From the NCBI GenBank assembly GCA_009760885.1, contig CM019702.1, positions 53,791,282 through 53,855,281 on the forward strand: 64,000 nucleotides of DNA. The letters run 5' to 3'. The stretch comes from Achatina immaculata. Its lineage: Eukaryota > Mollusca > Gastropoda > Stylommatophora > Achatinidae. The position numbers were made by a program, and so were the translations under genes. Below the pieces are notes generated by a model, which saw nothing but the letters and a program-made list of their open reading frames with translations, was not told where the DNA came from and searched no databases. Below, in pieces: positions 1-10,752 of this stretch (position 1 is the stretch's first letter; each line of letters starts with the position of its first letter).

Positions 1-275
1 GGAGATGGACATATGTTGGTCACTTGATAAGAAGAAATGATCAGAGAATCCCAAAACAAGCTATCAAGTGGAACACAACAGCCCAAAGAAAAAGAGGCAG
101 ACCGCGTGAAACTCTGAAGAGGACATTGTTAAGAGAGGCCAACTTAATATGCATAAAATCCTTTGATGAGGTTGAAAAACTCGCTGAAGACAGGAAAAAT
201 TGGCGAACTACTTTGCGAGCCCTATGTGACGTTTAACGGCATGGGAAGGATATACGATATAAGATATATGAGTTA
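1..275 (+). mobile_element. nLTR-1 retrotransposon, 3' terminal fragment
   Basis: The frame from 24 to 236 encodes the C-terminal tail of a non-LTR retrotransposon ORF2. Landmarks are IPKQAIKWNTT, a basic KRKRGRPRETLKRTLL stretch and a final RALCDV, followed by a stop and a short GATATAA-type tail. The same tail peptide recurs at 1,597, 35,349, 37,324 and 48,472 on the plus strand and at 34,715 and 50,275 on the minus strand. The window edge cuts the 5' side. It is a dead fragment, not a host gene. Confidence 0.8.
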
Positions 276-727
276 TAAATACAGTTTGAAATATCTTTTT
301 TTAATTTAAAAATTAAATGGATCAAAGACATATTCCTCATTTTGGTCGTGGTAACACTATAGTTTTGTTTTTTCTAATACATAATTCAAGATTATTATGG
401 AGGAAAACAGTGTTTAAATATTTTTTTTTTATTTTTACGTTTTTTCCTCTCACTAAATAATAGGGGTACTTTTCTGAGTGTTTATCTTTTCCTAAGCAGA
501 TACATGTCCTAGCGCGTGCTGTAGTTCTCCGGTAAATCTATACGATCATATTAACCACGTCTTCAGAGTCATTTTTCTGTTCTTCTTTGTCATTTCAACA
601 GGTATTTGCATACTTGACGACTACAGCCAACGTTAAGTTAGAAATCTTTGAGTGCAGTAAGAACATACAATATCCCAGTTTACATCCCATTAATTCGTAA
701 TGTGGATACGTTGTTAGGTCTGTATGT
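276..727. other. no gene seen
   Basis: AT-rich sequence with poly-T runs and no coding pattern or recognised repeat. Confidence 0.5.
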
Positions 728-945
728 CCACGGCTTCACCACGTGAAAGCCTGATATGGTCATAGTTATGCCTGGCCGCGTTTACCATCTAATATATCTG
801 ACATAACCATTGTTTAGAGCTGGGTGGACCCTGTGTTCTTTTTTAGGGCATACCAGGAAAATCCCACACCTGAGACTTGAAATTTGTACCATTGGATTAG
901 TAAACCGAGCGCCTAACAACTCAACGAACCAGGCCCCCAGCAGGA
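728..945 (-). mobile_element. tRNA-derived SINE, diverged copy
   Basis: Aligns by eye with the copies at 49,000-49,205 and 63,395-63,605: the CCTGGCC, AAAATCCCAC, GGATTAG and CCTAACAACTC blocks occur in the same order. Read on the minus strand, the family begins with a tRNA-like head (A box TTAGCTGAGTTGTTAGG and B box GGGTTCAGTCCC in the youngest copy). This copy is the most decayed, and its B box is degraded. Confidence 0.6.
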
Positions 946-1412
946 ACATAGGCGCAATAAATTATACGACTATTTGGTATATCAGTTATAACAGAATTAT
1001 GCAAGGAACATTTGTGAACATTTACATCGGTTAACTCTTTCACTACTTAGTTAACTTCCATACTCTGGTGAAACAAAACCATGAGTAATTTTGGTAGAAG
1101 GAAAGTGACACGAAATTAATCTATAATATGTTTAAAATGAGTTCAGTTAGAAAAATGATACTTTTCATGTTATGTATGCTTAAATATGGCGCTCTGAGCA
1201 ACGTTACACCAAAATATGCAAGATCTACCAATACTGCTAGTCATGTTTTGGACTGAAATGATTATAACTGTTCTGTGTTAATTATAAAAAGAAATGCATT
1301 TCTACGATCGCTTCAGTTTCCTTTTATATTTACGTTAATAGCTCTTATTGAATCATTAAAAGAATATGCAAATTACATATACACACATATATTCGTATAT
1401 GTATATAAGATG

Positions 1413-1443
1413 ATTGATATATATATATATATATATATATATA
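1413..1443. repeat. (TA)n microsatellite
   Basis: About 30 bp of alternating T and A. The reading frames crossing it (repeated YI residues) are artefacts. Confidence 0.9.
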
Positions 1444-1596
1444 TTGAGTTGGGCGTAAGGCTAACAACCTTATCCTGGGACCTATCTAGAGGCGACTCCA
1501 GATGGGAAAAAAAAGATATCGTTACGGAAACTCCCAGAGAAACCAACCGAGCATCAGAGACGTCAACTCCGAGGAGCTCATTCGACGGGCCACACA

Positions 1597-1773
1597 TAAA
1601 GAGGCAGACCGCATGAAACTCTGAATAGGACATTGTTAAGAGAGGCCAGATTAGCGGGAATAAAATCCCTTGATTAGATTGAAAGACATGCCGAAGACAG
1701 GAAAAATTGGCGAACTACTTTGCCAGCCCTATGTGATGTTTAACCTCACGGGGAGGATATACGATATAAGAAG

Positions 1774-1775
<2 letters not shown>
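1597..1775 (+). mobile_element. nLTR-1 3' terminal fragment, degenerate
   Basis: Starts abruptly at AAGAGGCAGACCGCATGAAA and follows the nLTR-1 tail to ...CCCTATGTGATGTTTAA, then the GATATAAGA tail. It carries frame breaks and in-frame stops (for example TAG where the intact copies read GAG in the SFDEVER block). A (TA)n run follows at 1,776-1,804. Confidence 0.75.

Positions 1776-1804
<29 letters not shown>
1776..1804. repeat. (TA)n microsatellite
   Basis: Alternating TA run directly continuing the retrotransposon tail, so it may have grown from that tail. Confidence 0.85.
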
Positions 1805-2869
1805 TGACACAAAGATAATATGAAGCGTCAGATGTAACTCTAAATTAAACCTTACCAGGAATTAGACTGATCAATACGTTTGTTTTGTGTTTTTGAACTA
1901 ATGTCATAAATGAAATACGCACAATTCGGTTGTCATAAAAACATGTTTTTTCAAACCATTTCGGATATGTCATGCTTTTCTTGATATGTTATTACGATAC
2001 GATTCCCATAATTTCTTATCTGACATAAGCCGGAGATATTATTAATCTTACTAAACAGACTAAAATTCTAATTGTACTGTAGTAATATAACGTGATATTA
2101 GAGAAACAATATTTGAGTTACGTCAACTACAGATTATTAGAAAACAGCTTCATTCATTCTAAAGTTCACAGAGTTATCTCCACTGTTTTAACTTCTTTTT
2201 GTAGGATGCCTACAAGCTTCCGCTGATTGAAGTTTAGATTTGTTGAAAAGATGATGGCAGAGGTACGTTTAGTAGCTCTGCTCTGTTTTTTCCTTGCCCT
2301 GTTAGTTCAGAGACGCTAGTCGTTGGGACGGGCCCCTTCGAGTATGAAATCGGCCTCTGAGTATAACTGTATTTACCACTGTCATGTTGGATCGCCTTGG
2401 GCAAAAAATGAGATGAGATCTTGTGATTCTTGTAACTGGTTAGCTGCCCCATTAAAAGCCCCGTTTACAGTGTATTAGACACGGTCTGACTTGAACTCCT
2501 ATGTAGATACTGCACACAGTGATGTATGACTGATTCAAATGATGCTAAAACATAAGGTGACTTGATCCTAAGTTATCCTGCCACAATAGTCTACAAAAAC
2601 AGAAAATGATTGATCCACTGTTTCAAGTGAACGATATTAAAATGTATAGCAAAATTCATAGTACAATAGTCATCATGTTGCATTACAAAGATCGTCAAGT
2701 AACCTGTTATGCATTACACAGACATATGCACACGGTATTCTTGCAGCAAAATGGAAAGAATATTAAATAATGGCCTTTGTAACAAAATGTTTTCCACACC
2801 AAATTGTTGAAGAACTTTAAGCTGAATAAATCCATTCATTTAATTAATGACAAACAGAGGAATACACTA
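1805..2869. other. no gene seen; contains a diverged repeat shared with 22.65 kb
   Basis: No convincing coding region. The stretch around 2,455-2,660 resembles 22,660-22,865: both begin with TTTACAGTGT, share a GTGATGTA block and end in CGATATTAAAATGTAT, with about 200 bp between. The function of this repeat is unknown. Confidence 0.4.
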
Positions 2870-3740
2870 ACAGGAAGCAAATACATGTTGAAAAGACGGG
2901 ACGAGTACTACAAAGAGATGCGTCAACAGGCAAAGAATAGAGAAACTAATGACAGTGAGGTGAGAATAAACGAAAAACCCGAACCCTCATTGGAGGACGC
3001 CACTAAGAATCTCTCAACATCAGAGGCCACTAGAACTTAGATACGCTGACGATAGTCTCCTTCTATCAAACAGCTCAGAAGAACTGCAGCAGCTGATTTT
3101 TATCAACCAAAAGACACAGCGATCCTCAAAGCCTCTTTTTAAACACTAACAAAACCAGAGTAATGGCAAGTGACAAAATTAGAAATAAACCAAAATTACA
3201 TTGAATCATGAAGATCTTGAGAATGTAAATAAATTTGAATATCTAGGTTCAGTCATCACCACCAATGACAATTGCGCAGTGGGAAAAAAGGTTTTGCTGT
3301 TGCATCACAGAATCTAGCACAAACGTGAAAGTGGCAAGACACCAACAAGAAAACAAAACTATGTTTGCTAAATGCTTACATGTTACCAGCGGAAACATAC
3401 GGATGTGAAACATGAGCACTTAACAAATCACTACATGACATCATTTGAAATCAAATGTTACAGAAGGACACTTAGAATGTCTTGGATAGAAGGACAATAA
3501 AGAGACACTGATGGAATTAGGTGTCGCATAAAACTGGCTCGTTAACACCATAAATATTTGGAAACTGAGATATTTCGGCCATATGAAGAGACATAATAGC
3601 TTGGAAAGGTTGATAGTAGGAGGCATTAGTGCCGGGCAGAAGAGAAAAAGGGACGACCTCGCCGCAGTTGGGACACCAGGGAAATTCTGAATGAGTTCCT
3701 TACTAAAGACATCTTACTATTTTATCAGAATATCATCCGT
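2870..3740 (+). mobile_element. nLTR-3 retrotransposon fragment, internally deleted
   Basis: Translating across frameshifts gives reverse-transcriptase pieces in order: a linker piece with the EPEPSLEDATKNL block (to about 3,030), then LRYADDSLLLSNSS (the YADD catalytic motif, about 3,040), then ENVNKFEYLGSVITTN (about 3,215), then a tail with YRRTLRMSWIEG and KGRPRRSWDT (3,450-3,680). The segment between the linker and the YADD motif is missing, so the copy is internally deleted. It shares peptides with 41,515-42,560 (ELENVNKF) and 17,836-18,190. Not functional. Confidence 0.7.
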
Positions 3741-4114
3741 CTGCTTTTGTTTCTCATATACCATAACTGTGTCCCGTAAATCAGTGGCAAATTGTGGTAT
3801 ACAGTTATAGAGTTAATTTCTCGTTTGATCGTCCGGATTGAACAAACTTTTCTGTAGGAGATATGTTCACAAGGGATAGGCTTTCATCTTTTCTGAAAGA
3901 AATTGTAAATTTGATAATGATAAAATAGTCCAGAAATCGTAATTTTATTATTTTATTATTATTGAACTGCTGTATCATGTACCGGTAATTGAAAAGTGAA
4001 TAAAGCAATTAGGAATTATATATACGATTCTCTGAAGTTACTACACATATAGTTAATTTAATAAATTTCCGTTTTGTCAGTGCCTATGATAACAATACTA
4101 TACTATACACTATT
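3741..4114. other. no gene seen
   Basis: AT-rich, no recognised feature, ending at the CATTCATTCATT tail of the adjacent minus-strand retrotransposon. Confidence 0.5.
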
Positions 4115-6095
4115 CATTCATTCATTCATTTGCAAGTCCCGTGCGGAACTTTGCCTCCCTAACAGCACTCCTGTAGGCCTCTCGGTTGTGAGTAAGATGG
4201 CTTGCTGCTGATGTATCCATTTGCAGATCATCAACGGTGTCTTGCAGCCATCTTCGCTTTGGTCTTCCTCTCTTTCTTTTTCCCACTATGTACACTTTCA
4301 AGACGGTCTTCTCTAGATTATCATGACGTTTAACATGTCCAAAATATTTACGTTTTCTCTCTTTAATCCTCTTTACTGGCCAGCCAGCCTTTAATATTAA
4401 GTTCTTGTAATCTAGATATATTTCTTCCTTTTTGTGCACATGATATCTGAAGAACTCTTCTATAGCATTTACATTCAAGTCATTTATGTGTTTCTAAGCT
4501 GCTTTGTTAAGTGTACAGGCCTTACAGGCATATGTTGCGATGGGAAAGATGCATGCCCTTAATAATCTTATTTTTATGGTTCTGTCTGTTACTCTCCACA
4601 GATTCTTCAGTTGTTTTACTTTCTGAAAAGCGATAGATGTCCTGCTTTTCATTGTTCCTCATTGTATCTCCATTATTAGTTAGTAGTAATCCAAGATATT
4701 CAACTTTCCACTTCTTCCAGCTTTTCCTCATTGATACATATATCAGCTAGCTTGTTTGTTTTGTCAGTTGTCATCAATTTAGTATTCTTCGCATTAAGAT
4801 AGAAGTTTTATTCTTCGCTGCTCTTACAGACTGACATAATTAGTTTGTCCATTCCTGTTTTGTGTTGTGGACAGTAATACTGTGTCATCAGCATATCTAA
4901 TCTCTGGTATCTCATAACCTCCATTTGCTATGGCATCGTAATATTTTTTGTAAACATATTCTCTAACACTGCTCAATATATTTTCAGTATACAAGTTAAA
5001 TAAGTAAGAACCTCCTGTTTTATGTCAAAGCAAGGTGTTGTTTCACCATTTATTATTACTGCTGCTTGTTGGTCTAGATAGAGCGGTGATGTTAATTGTA
5101 TCAAATGTCTTGAGAATCCGGTTTGTTTTTCATTTTTCCCACAGTTCCTGGTGTTGTACAAAAGCAAATGCCTTTGATTAGTCTATAAATGATAAATATA
5201 GATTCACATTAAACTCTCTGCATTTCTCTATTATTAGTCTTATATTGAATACATGATCTCTTGATTTTCATCCTTGCCTGAAACCAGCTTGGACCATATT
5301 TACCTCTTCTATTTTGTTACAAAGTCTACCCATTATGATTTTTAACAGAATTTTACAGGCATGACTAATCACGGAAACTGTTCTATAGTTTGTGCATAAT
5401 TTCAGGTTATCTATTTTGGCAGTGGTATGAATACAGTTTTTCTTCCATTCTTTTGGCCAAATACCTGAATTCCATATCTTTTTTCATAGTGCATGATAGA
5501 TTAATGCACATTTCTTTCCTCCTGGTTTAATAAATTCAGTTGTTATCTCATCACACTCTGGTAATTTACCATTTTTCAGATTCTTTATTGCCCAAAAACC
5601 TTCTTCTATTGTTGGTTCGGGTTCTTTCTCCTCCAATAATATTTCATCCTGTTGATTTCTACTTTCACATTCAGTTGTTTCATACATTCCTTTGCAATAT
5701 TCCTTCCATCTTTTTAGAATTTCATCTGTCTCTGTTAAGATATTCCCCATCTCATCACAAATTACTTTTAGCTTAGGTGTGACATTTCTCGTCAATGTCT
5801 TTATTTCTTTAAACATTTCACTATCTCTTCCAGACTTCTGATGTTCTTCTATTCTTTCACACCAATCTTACATGTATTATTTTTTTCTTCGTCTTTTATT
5901 ATGTTTCTTCGTACTCCTTTTGTTAAAGATTTATATTCCTTTTTGTTTTGTTTCTCACTTGAGTCTTCATTTCTCTACGTTGTTTTATCAGTTCTAGTGT
6001 GCCTGCTGCAATCCATCCATTCTTTTGTGTTTTCTTTACTTGAACCATGTCTTTAGCTGTTGTTATTAAGGTATCTCTGGCCTATGCAATACTAC
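4115..6095 (-). mobile_element. nLTR-2 retrotransposon, 5'-truncated
   Basis: Minus-strand copy running from the ATTCATTCATT tail (4,115) through the ORF2 C-terminus (RKYFGHVKRHDNLEKTVL and KRKRGRPKRRWLQD), the YADD region (about 4,880), the palm (about 5,200-5,560) and the linker (EILLEEKEPEPTIEE, about 5,620) to about 6,095. The endonuclease domain is absent. Frameshifts and stops break the reading frame throughout. It is the same family as 10,753-13,570 and 43,320-46,670. Confidence 0.85.
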
Positions 6096-8170
6096 TATAT
6101 AATAATATACATAAAAAGAATGATAGGCATTAACCAGTCTCATTTAGACTAGAAGAATGGTTTTGCAGCATGTCTAGGTGTATGGACTGATTTTTAAATC
6201 TAAGTTCTTTTTTTTGTTTGTTTTTTAAATAATAGAATCAATAAAAATAATAAATAAAGTCAGTGACCGGCCAGGTCAGAAACAGTAGAAACGGGATATG
6301 TGAGAGAGTGTTAGTCGGGTGGGACAAGTGTACGTTGAGATGGGTCCAACGGATCGGAGGGAATTATGTTTTAATTAAGAGTGAAGAACACAGAACCGAC
6401 AAAGTCTTGTTTATCACAGTATAAGAACATTCCAACATCTGTCTCCTGTACCTTTCAATAATAAACTCTATAACAATACAGAAAATAATTTTATAATATT
6501 CCTACAGTTTCATATAAGTGCGTTTTTCACGATTTAATTATTTTTCTATTACTAATAAATATTCTACAAAATATAAAGAATAAAAAAATATAATTTATTC
6601 CGTTTCCCTAATTAAATGAAGTTCTCTTTGTCATTGTTAGTCTACATAATTCTTTCTTTCTTTCATTTTTTATTTCTTTCTGCAGCTTTTCAAGACATTG
6701 AATCTTGTGTGCAGCAGATGGATTCTATCTCCGTTAATCTCTAATACTGTTTTTCTTTTTGCTTTTCTTTAATCTGATGTCTCTTAATCAACAATGTTGT
6801 CCTAATATCTGGGCTTGTCAGTGCCTCATCGTGTCCTCCCCAAATGTCATGTGTATATAACATGTTAAACTATGATAACTCCATTTCAGTGTTTCTACAT
6901 TGATATCACAATTGTTGTCTTTCATACTGAAGGTGAATAGTGAATCTTTCTGTAAAGAAGCATCTCCAGCCGCCATTATTAGATTCGCGGGTAAGATCAA
7001 ACATTCTTCTGGTCTCAAAAACAGTGAGCGCTTTCTTTTTTATCGTCGTATGTTGCAATCCAAGTCTGAATCACACACGTCTAGTGCTCATGTAATGGCT
7101 GTAAACGGCTTTATGGGCCTCCCAGAATAATATAGTGGACCTTAATTTCATATCACAGATCACAGTATATTTTCTTTTCCCCTGTATTATGACTTTAATT
7201 TCTTCCCTTAACTTGTTGCTGACACTAACGCTTCTTTCCCCCTTACTTATAACTTCTTGGCTTATAGCATTCATATTGTTAATGTTCTGTATGTTGCAGG
7301 TGTCAATGCACTTTTAATGTCCATAGACGCTGCATATGTTATGCTGTTTTCCGGGGTATTACCTTTATTTATAGAAATACATCTAAAATATATCACGCTG
7401 TTATGTCAAGTATATATTTGACATTGACTCTCCTGAGTATATTTTACATTTATTTTGTATCTTCACTCAGATTAATCAGCTTTCAAAGTTTACTTTTCTT
7501 ATTGTATTTTTTCATAACAATTTATTTTCTGGTTCTGTTGGCATAAAAGAATAGTTTAACTATATGGCCATTGCTTTGTAGTATATATCTTCCACACAAA
7601 GCCTGGCTGTGGTATTCAGATTGTTGGGATGCCAGATTTATGAACAATTCTTCATATTATGCTACCATACATGGTAGTCTGAATCTGGACTGGTGATGAC
7701 CGTGGGTGTCTTCTTTGATCCGCTTGTGGCAATCTCCCAGCAGGTACAGGGCTGTCATATTTTCAGCGCCACGCTCGTCGTCGTCGGCTGTGACTATCTC
7801 CATCTCCATTTCCATGTGATATTTCAAACAGGTTGTGTGTGTTCTGAGTTTCAAAGTCAGGACATGGAACGCATGACATGAGTGAGTTTATTTATCGGAT
7901 GTTCTCAGTTATTTCTTATCCACTGAATCAGGTGGTTGGTTTTCATTGATATTACAGCCAGCTGTATTCACGATACGACATTAGGGTTCGGTGATATAAA
8001 GTCTGAGAGGCATTTTATAATTTCATTTCTCTGACACAGCAATGACAAAGCAACATGATTGCCCACATTCTTCCCTGCAATCGGAAATTCATGGGGCACT
8101 TTCGTGTATGTCATTTCAATGGGGCATAAACTTGATACGAAGAGAACGCTCCATGGTCTTAATATGTAGT
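6096..8170. other. no recognised gene; weakly coding-like patches on the minus strand
   Basis: Minus-strand patches with non-repetitive amino acid composition lie at 7,274-7,071 (contains KLREEIKVIIQGKRKY), 7,018-6,818 and 7,854-7,657 (contains TADDDERGAENMTALY). They are separated by frameshifts and I recognise no family. They could be a decayed transposon or pseudogene. The remaining sequence is AT-rich and featureless. Confidence 0.3.
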
Positions 8171-8180
8171 ATTCTTGAAA

Positions 8181-8312
8181 TCCCGTGTCAGTCAGTCGGA
8201 ACTTTGCCTCCCTAACAGCTCTCCTGTAGGCCTCTCGGTAGAAATCCCATGTCAGTCAGTCGGAAATTTGCCTCCCTAACAGCTCTCCTGTAGGCCTCTT
8301 GGTAGAAATCCT
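8181..8312. repeat. two tandem ~65-bp units derived from an nLTR-2 3' end
   Basis: The unit CAGTCAGTCGGAACTTTGCC... through CTCCTGTAGGCCTCTYGGTAGAAATCC occurs twice, head to tail. It matches the terminal coding segment of nLTR-2 read antisense (CGGAACTTTGCCTCCCTAAC at 4,143), but with no retrotransposon upstream. Confidence 0.75.
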
Positions 8313-9071
8313 ATGACTTAAATAAAATAATTGAGCATCCAAGGTGGAAAACAGTTTGATTTCACTGATTAAGAGAAAATAGTTGTACAAACAGAAGAGT
8401 AAGGAGTCGAAGAGGATCAAAAGTTATTTAGTCTCTAGAATGGGAGATTGGCTTGGTCTATACTGGGGGGGGGGGTCGGCAGGACAGTGATAAAATATTT
8501 GTTAAGCTTGCCCACGTGACGCTTAGAATGGGTACATGCAAATTGTACGAAAAGATAATCCACATTTTTTTGATACTGAACACTTGGAGAAAGATGATTG
8601 TTTTTTTTTTTTTTCTTATTTTGTTTACGAAAGCAACAGAAATAAGGCTGAAATAGCAACATATGTATGTTTGTTTTTCAGTTTATTGTTATCAGTTATT
8701 GGAAACAGTGTGGAAAATATGGAATAAATACTAAACAGACAAAACACAGAAAGGAAAATAAACAGTTGTATTATTTAAAGTGTGCTGGTTACTGCGAATT
8801 TAATGAAAATAACGTGGAGGTAAAACAAGACGCTACTAAAAATGATTACATTTTACATTTCTTTTCCTTTTTCACCTCCCGTTCTGAATAGCAGTTTTTC
8901 TTACCGGTCATATCCACTACTATCTGCTGTGAAGATTCATTTAAAGAAACGTTATTATTCACATACTGATTTCCTCATTCAGACGAAGTGTCTTCATGCT
9001 TTAGTTTTAAAATAGAAGAGCCTGCGTCAGAATTAACCAGAAGCTGTCTGGTTTATGTTTTCATGTTTTTT
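8313..9071. other. 3' flank of GPCR gene A, shared with locus B
   Basis: Noncoding. The stretch near 8,530-8,740 resembles 27,230-27,410 downstream of locus B: TGGAGAAAGATGA / TCGAAAATGGCGA, then CAGTTATTGGAAACAGTGTG / CAGTTCTCGAAAAGTTACGG. This indicates that the loci were duplicated together with their 3' flanks. A GGGGGGGGGG run lies near 8,466. Confidence 0.5.
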
Positions 9072-9668
9072 CTACGTTCTCTCTACACGAAATATATCTC
9101 TGAAAGTCTCTCTGTATTTACTGCTCATGTGATAGTAAATAAAAATATTCATTGATGAGTTCACAGACTCCAGGAGAAGACAGACTCCGAAAAATATTAG
9201 TGTAACCTTTAAATATTTACCACCAAAGTAAAGCTCTGGTTCTAACGCTATAACTAGCACTGTGATACAGAAAGGGGCAAAACAAACAATAAACAAAGCA
9301 GAAATCATTACAACCATCTTGGCCACTTTCTGGTTACGGCTGGAGATTCTGTCAGTTTGTGCAGTAGCTGCGGAATTTTTTCTCCATTGTGTTTGTTTCT
9401 GTAATTTAACAACCAGTATCACAGTGCAGATAACGATGATGGCAAAAGCTGGCATTGGAATGATGAAGTTGTTTATGATATAAGAAATGCTTTCAATGTT
9501 CTCTCCATCACCCACAGAAACACGACCAAGGAGAGTTTTATTTTTTAGTGGATAAAATTTCATCCCCAATTTACTGGCAGCGTACAGAGGGGCTATAGTA
9601 ATCTGGAGAATGATGAATACAGCACTGATAATGATGGTCATCTTTTTTGGCGTCAGAAAGCTTTTAAT
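9072..9668 (-). CDS. GPCR gene A, exon 3 (TM5-TM7 and C-tail)
   Basis: Last exon of a rhodopsin-like seven-transmembrane receptor, probably a plasma-membrane sensory or peptide receptor; ligand unknown. The acceptor is CCTCTTCAG at 9,669-9,670, giving IKSFLTPKKM at the start of TM5; the stop codon is at 9,072-9,074 (597 nt). Visible motifs are the TM5 hydrophobic run, a long extracellular loop 2 without cysteine, TM6 with IVCFAPF (equivalent of the CWxP motif), and TM7 with NSSMNIFIYYH (equivalent of NPxxY) followed by MSSKYRETF of helix 8. Joined to 10,131-10,345 and 19,430-19,688 it makes 356 codons in one unbroken frame. This is a usual length for class A receptors, although the N-terminus is short. 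Membership of a gastropod chemosensory-like family is inferred from its overall look and the array arrangement. Confidence 0.88.
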   Translation of the reverse strand: MKSFLTPKKMTIIISAVFIILQITIAPLYAASKLGMKFYPLKNKTLLGRVSVGDGENIESISYIINNFIIPMPAFAIIVICTVILVVKLQKQTQWRKNSAATAQTDRISSRNQKVAKMVVMISALFIVCFAPFCITVLVIALEPELYFGGKYLKVTLIFFGVCLLLESVNSSMNIFIYYHMSSKYRETFRDIFRVERT

Positions 9669-9734
9669 CTGAAGAGGATATAAAGAACAATTACTATTAT
9701 TTTTTCGTTACCTGTTCTTTTTTATGACTTATTT

Positions 9735-9774
<40 letters not shown>
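9735..9774. repeat. (TTTC)n in intron 2 of gene A
   Basis: About ten TTTC units. Intron 2 of locus B (about 28,338-28,375) and of gene D (about 39,200-39,297) hold TTTC runs at the equivalent place, so the tract predates the gene duplications. Confidence 0.9.
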
Positions 9775-10130
9775 GTTTTCTTTTTTCACTTCTTCATTTT
9801 CTTTCTTCACATATCATCACTTGGTAATGCTTTTAAACAAAGGATTTTCTAATTGTATGTGGACTATAATAGATAATTTTAATTAGAGACCACATAGATA
9901 TGTTGTATGTTTATCAAACTAAAAAAAAACAAAGAATCAGTACATTCAAAATGGGATTAAACTTTCTATTCTTACATTTATCCCAGATTACTAAATGTTT
10001 CGTCCTATGTGAGCAAGAATCATATCCTTTTCGACATGAAACAAAAGAGTCCCTTATAAAAGGATAAGCAATCAGTAGAAAATAACATTAACAGAACATG
10101 TACATAAAGGAAAAAAAAACAGTACTCAAC

Positions 10131-10345
10131 CTTTAACGGAGCTATTATACACAAACACCTTTCCAGGGTGATTACTGCTGTGATCCAGCTGCTCACTCGG
10201 GTGAAGCTCATATGAGGTATTGTAAATATGAAGTAACAAACTTCTATGGGGTCGAAATGCAAGTCGGCTGCAGACACTGATGGGCTGTACATAACATTTA
10301 TTCCCACGAGTATTATTAGTGAGCCTAGATCAGAAACTGCCAAAC
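10131..10345 (-). CDS. GPCR gene A, exon 2 (TM2-TM4)
   Basis: A 215-nt exon with a clear acceptor (TATATGCAG) and a GT donor directly after GCTCCGTTAAAG. It encodes GLAVSDLGS (TM2, the LAxxD motif), then TM3 with a cysteine (EVCYF) near its outer end and LERCLCI, the counterpart of the DRY motif at the inner end. It ends with IIAPLK just before intracellular loop 2. The phase is 1 on the 5' side and 0 on the 3' side. Exons of identical length and phase occur in genes D and E. Confidence 0.88.
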
Positions 10346-10464
10346 CTGCATATAAATACATTTACATCAACTTCCATATTACAATATACGCTTAATTACT
10401 CTAAAGAGTTTCTCTACACATGAAAAAAATCATTGAGATTTTAAGTATTGTTATATTTTAAACA

Positions 10465-10752
10465 TTACGTCTTAGACAATATACCGCAGTATGCCTGGAA
10501 TCAAAGGAAGGCCAAATGTTAATGGGAAAAGAAGACATTGTGGACATGTGGACAAAATACATCGGTGATCTATATGGATGAGAAAGACAATTAACACCAG
10601 ATACTAAAAAATGTGATGGACCACCAATACTTGATGAACCACCAATACTTGAAGATGTAATTATAGATGCCATCAAACACATGAAGAAAGGAAAAGCGAC
10701 TGGGTCTGATAATATAACAATAGAAGAAATATAGGCCCTAGATAGAATTGTG
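10465..10752 (+). mobile_element. nLTR-4 retrotransposon, 5' part (interrupted)
   Basis: Reads IVDMWTKYIGDLYG, then IIDAIKHMKKGKATGSDNI, then ALDR: the linker and first palm segment of a reverse transcriptase. The frame resumes at 13,571 as IGIEIITKLLNDIYN. The two halves are therefore one element split by the nLTR-2 copy at 10,753-13,570. Confidence 0.8.

Noticed and set aside
1275..1633. Overlapping frames on both strands around the first TA tract
   Set aside because: They consist of TA-repeat translation plus a retrotransposon tail in wrong frames.
5540..6056. Hydrophobic plus-strand frames that look like membrane proteins (also 44,809-45,217, 51,978-52,348 and 57,362-57,806)
   Set aside because: They are antisense to nLTR-1/nLTR-2 coding sequence; Lys/Glu-rich codons read backwards give Phe/Leu/Ser-rich frames.
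9262..9483. Plus-strand open frame over gene A exon 3 (and its relatives at 27,900, 36,704 and 38,680)
   Set aside because: Antisense shadows of the GPCR exon; they recur only because the exon itself is duplicated.
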